Under the pieces are notes generated by a model. It ran no database searches, was not told the origin of the DNA, and was given only the letters and a program-made list of their open reading frames with translations. This document shows, in pieces, positions 15,355 through 25,013 of a stretch of DNA of 37,912 nucleotides. Source of the DNA: Saprospiraceae bacterium UBA3362 (GTDB lineage: Bacteria > Bacteroidota > Bacteroidia > Chitinophagales > Saprospiraceae). Position 1 is the first letter of the stretch; each line of letters starts with the position of its first letter. The stretch is taken from contig DEQQ01000026.1 of the NCBI GenBank assembly GCA_002360455.1, positions 1 to 37,912 on the forward strand, written 5' to 3'. A program made the translations under genes and the position numbers.

Positions 15355-16386
15355 CTACTCCGGTTTCCATGATTTCAAAACCTCCATAGTTTCAAGGATC
15401 AATTCTTTGTCAATATCCAAATGGGTTACAAATCGCACACTACGCTTACCAAACATTGAAGCATGAACATTATGTTTATGCAAAAACTCTATAAAAGCAT
15501 TGGGACTAACTTCCTCTTTAAGATGAAAAATAATGATATTGGTTTGTACAGGATTAATTCGTTCTACGGCTTCGCATTGCCTCAGTGCCTGTTCCAACAT
15601 TTTTGCATGCTCATGATCAATCGACAAACGAGCTACATGATGATCCAAAGCATAAATTCCTGCAGCGGCCAAAACCCCAACCTGCCTCATTCCTCCACCT
15701 AAAGCCTTCCTAATTCTCCTTGCCTCTTTGATCATAATCTTAGAGCCGAGTAATACGGAACCAACAGGAGCTCCCAATCCCTTAGACAAGCAAATATTAA
15801 TGCTATCAAAATATTTCCCGTATTCCAAGGCATTGTCTCCCGTGGCAGTTAATGCATTGAAAAGTCTTGCGCCGTCACAATGCAGTTTTAATTGATTGGA
15901 TCTACACCAATTTGAAATAGGTTTAATCTCATCTATAGAATACACTGAGCCTCCAGCTCTGTTTAAAGAATTTTCTAAAACAAGTAATTTTGTTCTTGGC
16001 AACCAATCAAAATCCGGTTTAATCTCATTTTGCAGCAAATCTAAAGTCAATTTTCCTGTTTCACTTCTTAAAGGATTTATTGCAAGTCCGGATAAAAACC
16101 CATAGCCTGCAACTTCATATTGATATACGTGATAACTCACATCACAAAGTAGTTCATCCATTGGTTGAGTATGGCACTTGATTGCAATTTGATTTGCCAT
16201 TGTACCGGAAGGGCAGAACAAACCGGCTTCCTGTGAAAACATTTGAGCAAGTCTATGCTCTAATTCTCTTACAGTAGGATCTTCATTAAATACGTCATCA
16301 CCTACCTTTGCCTGCATCATAGCATCCAACATTCCCTTCGTAGGCTTTGTAACAGTATCACTTATCAAATTAATTTTATACCCCAT
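15355..16386 (-). CDS. ltaE: low-specificity L-threonine aldolase
   Basis: This 343-residue PLP enzyme opens with INLISDTVTKPT and GDDVFNEDPTV (residues 29-39), both typical of the family. The cofactor-contact segment HCDGAR lies at residues 169-174, and the Schiff-base lysine is Lys202 in LSKGLGAPVGSVLLGS. GGGMRQVG follows as expected. It cleaves L-threonine or allo-threonine to glycine and acetaldehyde in the cytoplasm. Length and start are normal. It is divergent from lepA across ~190 bases. Chirality preference (L-allo or low specificity) cannot be read from the sequence. Confidence 0.92.
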   Translation of the reverse strand: MGYKINLISDTVTKPTKGMLDAMMQAKVGDDVFNEDPTVRELEHRLAQMFSQEAGLFCPSGTMANQIAIKCHTQPMDELLCDVSYHVYQYEVAGYGFLSGLAINPLRSETGKLTLDLLQNEIKPDFDWLPRTKLLVLENSLNRAGGSVYSIDEIKPISNWCRSNQLKLHCDGARLFNALTATGDNALEYGKYFDSINICLSKGLGAPVGSVLLGSKIMIKEARRIRKALGGGMRQVGVLAAAGIYALDHHVARLSIDHEHAKMLEQALRQCEAVERINPVQTNIIIFHLKEEVSPNAFIEFLHKHNVHASMFGKRSVRFVTHLDIDKELILETMEVLKSWKPE

Positions 16387-16551
16387 ATAATATTTATTTA
16401 AAATGTAAAATTATCAATTTCGAGCATAGTCTGTGATCTGATTTTTTTGAGAAATAGCTTACGGCTTTAAGTTCAAAGATTTTAATAAATAGGGATCATT
16501 ACACCATAAACAAAACATTTTCAAAAACTTAGATATATTATTTAGTTTTAT

Positions 16552-16559
16552 TAACTTTG
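16552..16559 (+). promoter_or_regulatory. TAnnTTTG promoter element for lepA
   Basis: TAACTTTG lies 27 nt before the ATG at 16579. Confidence 0.6.
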
Positions 16560-16578
16560 CCCGTCCAAGTAAGATTCT

Positions 16579-18372
16579 ATGGAGTTGATAAGAAATTTTT
16601 GTGTCATTGCTCATATTGATCATGGGAAATCTACCCTTTCGGATAGATTGTTAGAGTTCACCAAGACCATTGCCGACCGCGATATGCAAGCTCAGGCATT
16701 GGACGATATGGACCTAGAGAGAGAGCGTGGCATCACCATAAAAGCTCATGCTATCCAACTTAACTATGAGCATACAAACGGAAAAAAGTACATTTTCAAC
16801 TTGATCGATACCCCGGGCCATGTGGACTTTTCTTATGAAGTAAGCCGATCTATAGCTGCCTGCGAGGGAGCTTTACTTTTGGTGGATGCAACTCAAGGAA
16901 TTCAAGCACAAACCATTTCAAATCTTTATCTTGCTATTGAGCACAATCTGGAGATTATCCCTGTCTTGAATAAAATCGATATGGAAAGTGCAATGATCGA
17001 TGAAGTATCTGAGCAAATTATTGTTCTCATTGGTTGCAAAAAAGAAGATATTATCCATGCCAGTGGCAAGACAGGTATAGGAGTTCCGGAACTTATGACA
17101 GCCATTGTAGAAAGAATTCCTGCGCCAAAAGGCAATCCGGAAGGACCTCTACAAGCCTTGATTTTTGATTCAGTTTTCAATTCTTTTAGAGGTATTATTG
17201 TTTATTACAGAATACTCAATGGAATATTAAGAAAAGCAGATAAAATTAAATTTGTCAATACAGGAGCAAGCTATGAGGCAGAAGAAGTTGGAGTTTTAAA
17301 AATGAATTTAATGCCTAAAACCCAAATTAACTGTGGTGATGTAGGCTACATAATAACAGGCATAAAAGAGGCAAAGGAAGTTAAAGTCGGAGATACAATA
17401 ACCCATCTTCTCAATCCGTGCAAGGAAGGAATCAAAGGCTTTGAAGATGTAAAACCGATGGTCTTTGCAGGAATTTACCCAATAGAGAATGAATATTTTG
17501 AAGACTTAAGGGACAGTTTAGAAAAGTTGCAACTTAATGACAGTTCATTAGTTTACGAGCCGGAAACTTCTATTGCTTTAGGATTTGGATTCAGATGTGG
17601 ATTCTTAGGTATGTTGCATCTTGAAATCATTCAGGAGAGATTAAGCAGAGAATTTAATCAAGAAGTTATCACTACTGTTCCCAATGTATCGTACAAGGCA
17701 GAAACAACAAAAGGAGAACTATTAATAATTAATACTCCAAATGATTTGCCGGAACCCAATCATCTTGAATATGTAGAAGAACCGTTTATCCGGGCACAAA
17801 TTATTACCAAACCAGATTACATTGGCACAATCATCAAATTGTGCATGGACAAACGAGGCATTCTCACAAAGCAAAATTATTTGACTACAGAAAGAGTTGA
17901 ACTCAATTTTGACATGCCCCTTGCAGAGATCGTTTTTGACTTTTACGACAGGCTCAAATCCTCTACAAGAGGTTATGCTTCGTTTGATTATCATCCTTTG
18001 GATTACAGAAAGTCCGACATCATCAAGATGGACATCAAACTTAATGGTGATAATGTGGACGCCTTGTCTGCTCTTGTTCATAGAACTAAAGCTGAAACCG
18101 TCGGCAGAAGGATGTGTGAAAAGCTCAAAGAACTTCTTCCAAAACATCAATTTGTGATCGCAATTCAGGCCGCAATTGGAGGTAAAGTCATCGCGAGAGA
18201 AACCATTTCGGCCATTAGAAAAGATGTAACTGCAAAGTGTTACGGAGGAGATATTTCGAGAAAACGAAAACTATTAGAAAAACAAAAAGAAGGAAAGAAA
18301 AAAATGCGCCAAATAGGCAGCGTAGAAGTTCCGCAAAAAGCCTTCTTGGATGTTTTGAAACTTAGTGATTAA
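16579..18372 (+). CDS. lepA: elongation factor 4 (LepA), ribosome back-translocase GTPase
   Basis: The protein is 597 residues, against 599 in E. coli. The GTPase motifs are AHIDHGKST (residues 11-19), RERGITIKAHA in switch I, DTPGHVDF (77-84) and NKID (131-134). They are followed by the EF-G-like domains and the LepA-specific C-terminus, which has GGDISRKRKLLEKQKEGKKK. It acts on stalled or mistranslocated ribosomes and in 30S biogenesis. The start is supported by a TAnnTTTG element at the usual distance. Often lepA lies beside lepB; here the next gene is unrelated. Confidence 0.98.
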   Translation: MELIRNFCVIAHIDHGKSTLSDRLLEFTKTIADRDMQAQALDDMDLERERGITIKAHAIQLNYEHTNGKKYIFNLIDTPGHVDFSYEVSRSIAACEGALLLVDATQGIQAQTISNLYLAIEHNLEIIPVLNKIDMESAMIDEVSEQIIVLIGCKKEDIIHASGKTGIGVPELMTAIVERIPAPKGNPEGPLQALIFDSVFNSFRGIIVYYRILNGILRKADKIKFVNTGASYEAEEVGVLKMNLMPKTQINCGDVGYIITGIKEAKEVKVGDTITHLLNPCKEGIKGFEDVKPMVFAGIYPIENEYFEDLRDSLEKLQLNDSSLVYEPETSIALGFGFRCGFLGMLHLEIIQERLSREFNQEVITTVPNVSYKAETTKGELLIINTPNDLPEPNHLEYVEEPFIRAQIITKPDYIGTIIKLCMDKRGILTKQNYLTTERVELNFDMPLAEIVFDFYDRLKSSTRGYASFDYHPLDYRKSDIIKMDIKLNGDNVDALSALVHRTKAETVGRRMCEKLKELLPKHQFVIAIQAAIGGKVIARETISAIRKDVTAKCYGGDISRKRKLLEKQKEGKKKMRQIGSVEVPQKAFLDVLKLSD

Positions 18373-18454
18373 TAAGACTACATCGTCCTTTCACAAGAAA
18401 TTTGTTTAGGCCCTTTTATCCCCGAATTCAGTTCGATAATCACAAAGAAGTGAG

Positions 18455-18475
18455 TATAGCATAGTTTTTGCTATA
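18455..18475 (+). terminator. weak hairpin downstream of lepA
   Basis: TATAGCA (18455-18461) pairs with TGCTATA (18469-18475) across a 7-base loop, 83 bases after the lepA stop. The stem is short and AT-rich and the following GCTTATTTGC is not a good U-tract, so termination is uncertain. Confidence 0.3.
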
Positions 18476-18541
18476 GCTTATTTGCAAGATTCCATTGTAA
18501 TCCGGTGGAGTAAAAATAAATTGTTGATTCAAATCTGATAA

Positions 18542-21295
18542 ATGGGACTAACAAGTACTATAACTAGTTCATTAGCTTGGGGGACTCTACTCTTTAGCTT
18601 GTTCCTGACTAATACCGTTGCCCAAACTCATTTTTGGCAGCGAACCAACCCAGGCGGAGGAGGAGCTTTTAGTACTGTTGGAGCCGGACCAAGCGGAATT
18701 ATTTTGGCCGCCAGCGATCTAAGTGGAGCTTATATGAGTAATGATCATGGGGCAACTTGGACTGTTATAGGTGCAAGTAAAGGATTGACCGAAACCCATA
18801 TTTCAGGAATAGGATTCCATCCTTCCAATGCCAATAATTTTTTTATTGGAACTGAGAATGGAGCATTCAGAACCACAGACGGCGGAGTAACAGTAAACAA
18901 GGTTTTAAGTTCAGGATATGTAACGGATATTGAAATTCACACTTCCGGAGTAGGCTATCTTTCCAGACAACAAGCATGGAATTCCGGTGTAGCTACAATT
19001 TATAAAACCACCAACAATGGTTTAACATGGACACAATCAAGCACCAATCTGCCAACTAATATCCACATCCTCAAAGTTCTTGTGAAACCCGATGACGCAA
19101 ATGTGGTATATTTATTAACAGGAAATGGGAGATTCTTTTGTGGTGAAGCTGATGTATACAGATCATTGAACGGCGGTGTAAGTTGGACCAATTTGACTCC
19201 AAGCCTGGGTTCAATAATGGATATAGAGCTCGATCCTCACAATTTCAATAATGTTTACATTACAACAATGGAAGCCAATTGTGGCGCACAATATTATTGG
19301 ACAAGTTTATTGGGAAATTTGTATAAAAGTACAAATGGTGGTAGCAGTTGGGGCTCGCCATTGAGTGATTACACTGGAATTATCTGGCCTGATCAAAACA
19401 ATGCTCAGACCATCAGATTAATTGATCCGAGGGAACCCTGGGCCTGGAATCCAAGATCAGGAACATTTACCTCAACCAATGGTGGTATCAGCTTTATAAA
19501 AACCGGTGATATTACAAACTGGGATGTTTTCTACAATGGTTCAGGAAGTCAATTCTACTGTTACAGTTCAAGTTACAATGGAATAGTAATGACTTTGGGA
19601 AAAAGCATGTATAATCCCTCAGAAATTTTTTGGGTAAATTATCAATACATATTCAAATCTTCTAATCAGGGGACCACATTTGTTAACCAATTTACTAATG
19701 AAATATCAAATGGAAAATGGCAAAGCAGAGGTTTCGATAATGTAAATACCCAAGATATTGAGATCAACAAAGAAGATCCAAACATTCTATATGCAGCATA
19801 TTTTGATATTGGCCTTTGGAGAAGTATGGATCATGGGAACAGTTGGGAAAGCTGTAATCACCCAAGCTACACAGGGAATTGGGATGGCCATGGTGGCAAC
19901 ACATCCACTGTGATTTCAGATCCTGTGCGAAGCAATATTGTTTGGGCAAGTATGTCCGGAAACCAACATGGAGAAAGTCCGACTTATTTGGTAAAAAGCA
20001 GTTCAACCGGAAGTAAAAACAGCTGGCAGTTATCCAATTCTGGTTTACCAACCAATGACATAATTGGATTATCATTAGATAATAACAGTCCAACAAATAA
20101 TAGAATTCTTTATGTCACAGCAAATGATGATGTTTATAAAAGCAGCAATGACGGAGCTACTTGGAATCTGGTTTACAATTGCAATGGTTGCAAATTTACT
20201 GCAGTTGATCCATTAAATAGTAATGTTGTATACGCAGCCGGTAAAAATGGTGTATTCAAATCAACAAATGCCGGATCAAGTTGGACTAACATCTCTCATC
20301 CTGACATGCCATCTTCCAATGGTACAAATTTTTGGGATTATGGATACAATGGTGTGTTTGATCTTATCACAGACCCCAAACTAACAGACATTGTATATGT
20401 CGTTGTGCATGGCACCAATAAAGGCCTTTACAGAAGTACAAATCAAGGAAGCGGTTGGTCAAAAATACTAACAGATCAATATCTTAGAAAAGTAGCAGTA
20501 TTACCACAAAATTCAAATTCAATTTATGCTACTTCTTCCAGTGCTTATGAGTCGGGCGGGTATAACTCTTCCTCTAAAGGAGTTCTACTTTCAGTAGACA
20601 ATGGAGTAAACTGGTCTCAACATAATAATGGTATGGCCTACCCTTTTGCAAATGCTGTTGCCTTATCCACACACCCAACACAAGCCAGTGTTTTTATAGG
20701 ATCACAGGGGACAGGTTTTCAAAAGTCAATCTTACCCTCACAATCGCTATCTTTAGATCAACTCTCTTTTGAAGTACTAAAAACTAAACACAGCACTGCA
20801 CTTATCAAGTGGAAAGCTCTTTCAAATGAGAAACAAGAATTACAATACTTTGTCATGTATTCTAAAGACAATCTTCGATTCGAAGAATTATTTAAAACTT
20901 CAAATCATGATCAACTTGAAAAATTCACGATAGAATCTGCAAACCATTTCGAAGATTTGGTTTACTTCAAATTGGAAATTAAGGACAAGTCAGATCAAAT
21001 AATTAAACAGTCTCAAATTGTTCCCATTCGATTTGAGTCGCGCAAAGCAAAATTTAATTATGAGCTCCTTCAAGTTAATCCCCATTGTTCTTTACATTTA
21101 ACAAGCAACCTAAAAATGCAGGATTTTGAGATTCAAATAATCAATAGTCAGGGGCAAAAATTGGATTGTGCAATTAAGGAAATAAATTCAAATACGGTAC
21201 AAATTGATTTCCAGTCTTCAGGATTAAGCTTTATCAACATAAAAAATAATCAAGGACAATTATTGCACAATATTAAATTGATTAGCAACTTATAA
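18542..21295 (+). CDS. secreted Asp-box (BNR/sortilin-like) propeller protein with T9SS-like tail
   Basis: This 917-residue protein has a signal peptide ending TNTVAQ (residue ~28). About 12 Asp-box-like motifs of the form S.D.G..W follow, spaced over residues ~65-705 (SNDHGATW, TTNNGLTW, SLNGGVSW, STNGGSSW, SMDHGNSW, SSNDGATW, STNAGSSW, STNQGSGW, SVDNGVNW). They indicate one or two beta-propellers like those of GH74 xyloglucanases, sortilin and Vps10. Residues ~735-830 look like a fibronectin-type strand domain, and the last ~75 (DFEIQIINSQGQKLD, then LSFINIKNNQGQLL) resemble a type A T9SS tail. Catalytic Asp residues of GH74 cannot be assigned, so a glycosidase is only one option. Confidence 0.75.
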   Translation: MGLTSTITSSLAWGTLLFSLFLTNTVAQTHFWQRTNPGGGGAFSTVGAGPSGIILAASDLSGAYMSNDHGATWTVIGASKGLTETHISGIGFHPSNANNFFIGTENGAFRTTDGGVTVNKVLSSGYVTDIEIHTSGVGYLSRQQAWNSGVATIYKTTNNGLTWTQSSTNLPTNIHILKVLVKPDDANVVYLLTGNGRFFCGEADVYRSLNGGVSWTNLTPSLGSIMDIELDPHNFNNVYITTMEANCGAQYYWTSLLGNLYKSTNGGSSWGSPLSDYTGIIWPDQNNAQTIRLIDPREPWAWNPRSGTFTSTNGGISFIKTGDITNWDVFYNGSGSQFYCYSSSYNGIVMTLGKSMYNPSEIFWVNYQYIFKSSNQGTTFVNQFTNEISNGKWQSRGFDNVNTQDIEINKEDPNILYAAYFDIGLWRSMDHGNSWESCNHPSYTGNWDGHGGNTSTVISDPVRSNIVWASMSGNQHGESPTYLVKSSSTGSKNSWQLSNSGLPTNDIIGLSLDNNSPTNNRILYVTANDDVYKSSNDGATWNLVYNCNGCKFTAVDPLNSNVVYAAGKNGVFKSTNAGSSWTNISHPDMPSSNGTNFWDYGYNGVFDLITDPKLTDIVYVVVHGTNKGLYRSTNQGSGWSKILTDQYLRKVAVLPQNSNSIYATSSSAYESGGYNSSSKGVLLSVDNGVNWSQHNNGMAYPFANAVALSTHPTQASVFIGSQGTGFQKSILPSQSLSLDQLSFEVLKTKHSTALIKWKALSNEKQELQYFVMYSKDNLRFEELFKTSNHDQLEKFTIESANHFEDLVYFKLEIKDKSDQIIKQSQIVPIRFESRKAKFNYELLQVNPHCSLHLTSNLKMQDFEIQIINSQGQKLDCAIKEINSNTVQIDFQSSGLSFINIKNNQGQLLHNIKLISNL

Positions 21296-21330
21296 AAACT
21301 AAACAAAAGAATATGAGTTGAGATATAAAC

Positions 21331-21361
21331 ACAAAAGCCTATATTTTATATAGGCTTTTGT
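21331..21361. terminator. bidirectional terminator between convergent genes
   Basis: ACAAAAGCCTATA (21331-21343) and TATAGGCTTTTGT (21349-21361) form a perfect 13-bp stem with a TTTTA loop. A-rich and T-rich flanks give U-tracts for both strands. It separates the propeller gene (stop 21295) from the type B protein gene (stop 21383). Confidence 0.8.
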
Positions 21362-21382
21362 ATTTTATATAGTATTTAGTTT

Positions 21383-24300
21383 CTACTTCAAAATACTAAC
21401 ATTTCCTTTTTTGGCATGTTTGGAATTATCAGGACATACATACTCAATACAGTAGCCGAAAACATCAGGCCCTAACATAGTTCCTTGATAGGATCCATCC
21501 CAAGGATTATTTTGATCTTTTGTGCGGAACATTTCTTGTCCCCATCTATTGACTATTACAAGCTCCATGCTATTGATGAATGGACCATGCACTCTCAACA
21601 CATCATTTTTATTGTCACCATTTGGAGAAAATGCATTAGGAATAAAAACAGTTGATTCGCAAGTAGTCACTGTAACCGTCACTGTAGCTGTAGCCATACA
21701 ACCTATTTCATCTGTAACTTTGACTGTATATGTTGTGGTTTTTGTAGGCATAGCTGTCGGGTTGTAAATGTTAGGATCCGACAATCCATCGGTCGGAGAC
21801 CACTGATATTTATATCCCGGAATATTAACTGTAGTCAATTGAGACTTTACACCTGGAACAATAATTTCAGGTTCGGCTTTTACAAAAATTCCATTACTAG
21901 GATCGTTTACATTTACTGTATAATTTAACACCCATTTACAGCCTTTATTATTATCTACAATTACATTATAGGTAGTCGTTACATCAGGTTTTACAGAAAT
22001 TTTAGTTCCTGTATTTGAACCAATAATACTTCCCTGAGGTGACCATTCAAACTTGTAATTTGCTAAATTAGGAGAATTAGCAATTATCATTGCTGTATCA
22101 CCTTTACATATCCTATCATTTCCTGTTAATGTAACATCCAATTTATAAAGAGTTACATTCACAGTATCTTTCCAAAGACATCCATCTTTCTCTATTTTGA
22201 AAATAAAATAAGTGGATTGAGTAATTCTTAATTTAATATTTCCTGCACCAAGATCTTTCCCGTTTTGATCGCACCAAGTGCCTTTTATTCCGGAACTTAC
22301 ATTAGAATAAAGGGTTATTTCCGATTCCTCACAGAGGGTTGTATCCACTGAACGATTATAATCTTTTCCGAGTACCGGTTTATTATTTACATTGACTGTT
22401 ATCTGAAGATTGATAGAGCAAACCGGAAACCTATTATCAGAGATAGTAACGGTATAAGTCGTTGTACTTGTAGGACAGGCTTTTGGATTTGGACTATTCG
22501 CGTCATCCAAACCCACACTCGGGCTCCATTTGTAAGTATAGTTAGTGTTAAATACCGGATTAAGATTCACACAACTTTCTTCGCATAGTTTTAGCTCCCG
22601 ATCAAGTTCTTCTTTTAATTCAACAACAGTGATTGTTTTTGTTATAGATCTCGCACACACACTATCGACAGTCATCGTTATTGTATACTCCCCGGATTTT
22701 TCATAAGTATAACTTGCATTTGGAGTATTAGCACTGCCCTTACCGTCGCCAAAATCATAGCGAACTGCTCCTTTATTGGTAGAAAATACATCCACTGTCA
22801 AAGAACCACAATCATATTTTATGTTAAAGTCAGGCACAGGAGGGTTTACAGCTATAATTTTTATTGTGTCGTTCAATGTGCATCCATGTTGATTGGTAGC
22901 AGAAAAAACAACGGAATATGTTCCGGGACTTGCCACAAGTATTTTAGGCGAATATGGATCTGTAGTAGAAATAATAATAGGATTTGAAACCCATTGTATG
23001 GTCACTACATCTGCAGGATTAACCTTGGTCAGCATTAAAGAAATGGTATCTCCAATGCAAACAGCCAGCTCCTTACTGTAATTCAATTTCACTGAATTAT
23101 CATGCACTTTTACCGCCAGTACAGCTTTGCACTGCGAATCATTTCCTGCTCTAACGTAAAAAGTGGTTGTTGAATTAATATTGGTCATCAAGTTTGCGCC
23201 CGTAGCTATCACCGGATTAAAGCTTGGATTAGTGGACCAAACAAAATTGCTAGTAGAGTCTGAGCTTGCCGTAAGATTTACTTTTCCTGTACAAGTGGTA
23301 GTATCTCCCGTTACTTTCAAATTTACCAACTCACGAACAAAGACCGTAATCTCTCTTTCTATACTGCATAATCCTGAAGGATCAGTAATGGTTACTTTAT
23401 AAGTGGTTGTTACTTCCGGTTTTGCCGTAGGATTGCTTGGAGGATTCAAATCCAATCCGGTGGTTGGAGACCAATTATATGTATAACTTGCGTTTGGATT
23501 TTTTACAATTTTAACCCCTTCACCTTTGCAAATATGAGCTTCTTTTCCAATAAGCTCAACTTCAATTTGTGTTACATCAATTGTTTTTGAAACAACTTTA
23601 GTACATCCATTATTATCAGTAACCGTGAGGCTTGTGGTGATTTTTCCTCCATTTGTCAATACGATAATAGGATCCGGCTGAGTAGAGGTATGGTTATTCC
23701 CGTTTCCGGTTATAGACCAATTGTATGAAACTATAGTCCCGTTTGCTTTGGATTTATTTGTAAAACTCAAGATCAATCCTGATTTACAATTCAATGTATA
23801 ATCAAAATCTGCGACTAATCCCGGATCAATAACCGTTATTGTTTTTCTAGCAGTATCTGTACAAGAGCCATTGATTGCGACCAAAACAACTTCATAAGTC
23901 CCTTTTACAGGATAGCTCACTGTTGGATCCGTATTGGGCGAATTCAAATTTCTGTTGCCATTATAGTCGAAATACCATTGATATGACGTCGCATCAATAC
24001 TGGTATTTTTGAAGGATTGGTTCAATCCATCACAAAGTGTGCTGGAGACCGTAAAAGAAGCCTTAGGTTTAACACCACAAGGAACAACATTTAGTTCAAA
24101 ATCCCTATTTGTAAAACTCACCAACTTACCGCTCTTCCACTCTTCTACACAAACTCCAACAAGAAATTGCCCTATCACATTCGGAATACAAGTTAACTGC
24201 CCAGTTCTCCTGTCAATCTTCATAACACTACCGCCGGGAAGACTAAGGTCATTGGTCAAATTGGCTAATGAATAAGAAGTTTGCCAAGTTACCTCTTTAT

Positions 24301-24985
24301 AAGGAGGATTACTTGGAATTCCTTGCGGCTCTGCCAATGTTCTGCCTTCATAAGGATTACATAATTTATACACTAATGAGTCTGAGTTGTTGTCTGTGGC
24401 AGAATGATCAAAAGAAAATTGCTCATTCACGCAAATGTAAATTGGAGCAAACCGACCAAATACCGGATTGGAATTGCAACTCAAAATGTCATCATAAGAA
24501 ATATGAACAACATATGTCGTGCCTTGCTCCAATGGATTCTTAAGATTTGTCAACGTAACATTTCTACAACATCTCTGATAGGATAAAATAAATCCTCTCT
24601 CATCAAGAGGTAAGTTCACCGTATCAAGATATACTATTTCTTGCACGCAGACTTCATCAGCCTTGGTAGCACAAAATCGATCAAGTTTCTCATTTAAAAT
24701 CTCAACAGAATAAGGCTTTATTGATAAATATGGCTTTCTGAAATAGGTTTGATTATCACCATAAAATATCCCGACAATTGCAGGGTCATCATAAGGCTCT
24801 TGTCCATTTTTACAATCTTGCCTAACAACAACTTTAATTTCAAAATTATTATTCCCTAAACATCGATAATTTAATTGACCCCCAACCCAGTGAGTTGCAA
24901 ATAAAGAGGACGAAAAAAGGATAAAAAACAAAAACACCCAACTGTTTTTGCCAATAATATTTATATTGATTGAACTGCGATTCAT
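21383..24985 (-). CDS. giant PKD-rich surface protein with type B (gliding-type) T9SS sorting domain, cassette 2
   Basis: This 1200-residue protein has a signal peptide at residues ~1-31, ending in LFATHWVGGQ. The N-terminal region (GQLNYRCLGNNNFEIKVVVR) is shared with the paralogue at 28655-32284. Next come PKD-type domains (FDYNGNRN, YDFGDGKGS, SGEYTITMTV) and at least four strand modules opening Y.WSP..GL and closing TTTY.V...D. The C-terminus has FIPNAFSPNGDNKNDVL, NRWGQEMF, NPWDGSY and KKGNVSILK, the type B T9SS domain. It is predicted to be an exported adhesin or motility protein. The ATG at 24985 starts the signal peptide; 25057 would overlap the upstream gene. Confidence 0.85.
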   Translation of the reverse strand: MNRSSININIIGKNSWVFLFFILFSSSLFATHWVGGQLNYRCLGNNNFEIKVVVRQDCKNGQEPYDDPAIVGIFYGDNQTYFRKPYLSIKPYSVEILNEKLDRFCATKADEVCVQEIVYLDTVNLPLDERGFILSYQRCCRNVTLTNLKNPLEQGTTYVVHISYDDILSCNSNPVFGRFAPIYICVNEQFSFDHSATDNNSDSLVYKLCNPYEGRTLAEPQGIPSNPPYKEVTWQTSYSLANLTNDLSLPGGSVMKIDRRTGQLTCIPNVIGQFLVGVCVEEWKSGKLVSFTNRDFELNVVPCGVKPKASFTVSSTLCDGLNQSFKNTSIDATSYQWYFDYNGNRNLNSPNTDPTVSYPVKGTYEVVLVAINGSCTDTARKTITVIDPGLVADFDYTLNCKSGLILSFTNKSKANGTIVSYNWSITGNGNNHTSTQPDPIIVLTNGGKITTSLTVTDNNGCTKVVSKTIDVTQIEVELIGKEAHICKGEGVKIVKNPNASYTYNWSPTTGLDLNPPSNPTAKPEVTTTYKVTITDPSGLCSIEREITVFVRELVNLKVTGDTTTCTGKVNLTASSDSTSNFVWSTNPSFNPVIATGANLMTNINSTTTFYVRAGNDSQCKAVLAVKVHDNSVKLNYSKELAVCIGDTISLMLTKVNPADVVTIQWVSNPIIISTTDPYSPKILVASPGTYSVVFSATNQHGCTLNDTIKIIAVNPPVPDFNIKYDCGSLTVDVFSTNKGAVRYDFGDGKGSANTPNASYTYEKSGEYTITMTVDSVCARSITKTITVVELKEELDRELKLCEESCVNLNPVFNTNYTYKWSPSVGLDDANSPNPKACPTSTTTYTVTISDNRFPVCSINLQITVNVNNKPVLGKDYNRSVDTTLCEESEITLYSNVSSGIKGTWCDQNGKDLGAGNIKLRITQSTYFIFKIEKDGCLWKDTVNVTLYKLDVTLTGNDRICKGDTAMIIANSPNLANYKFEWSPQGSIIGSNTGTKISVKPDVTTTYNVIVDNNKGCKWVLNYTVNVNDPSNGIFVKAEPEIIVPGVKSQLTTVNIPGYKYQWSPTDGLSDPNIYNPTAMPTKTTTYTVKVTDEIGCMATATVTVTVTTCESTVFIPNAFSPNGDNKNDVLRVHGPFINSMELVIVNRWGQEMFRTKDQNNPWDGSYQGTMLGPDVFGYCIEYVCPDNSKHAKKGNVSILK

Positions 24986-25013
24986 AATTAATTTAGATTT
25001 CACGATTCTTAGA

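Noticed and set aside
24009..24586. overlapping plus-strand frames inside the type B protein gene
   Set aside because: They are antisense to a gene with continuous domain evidence and have no independent support.
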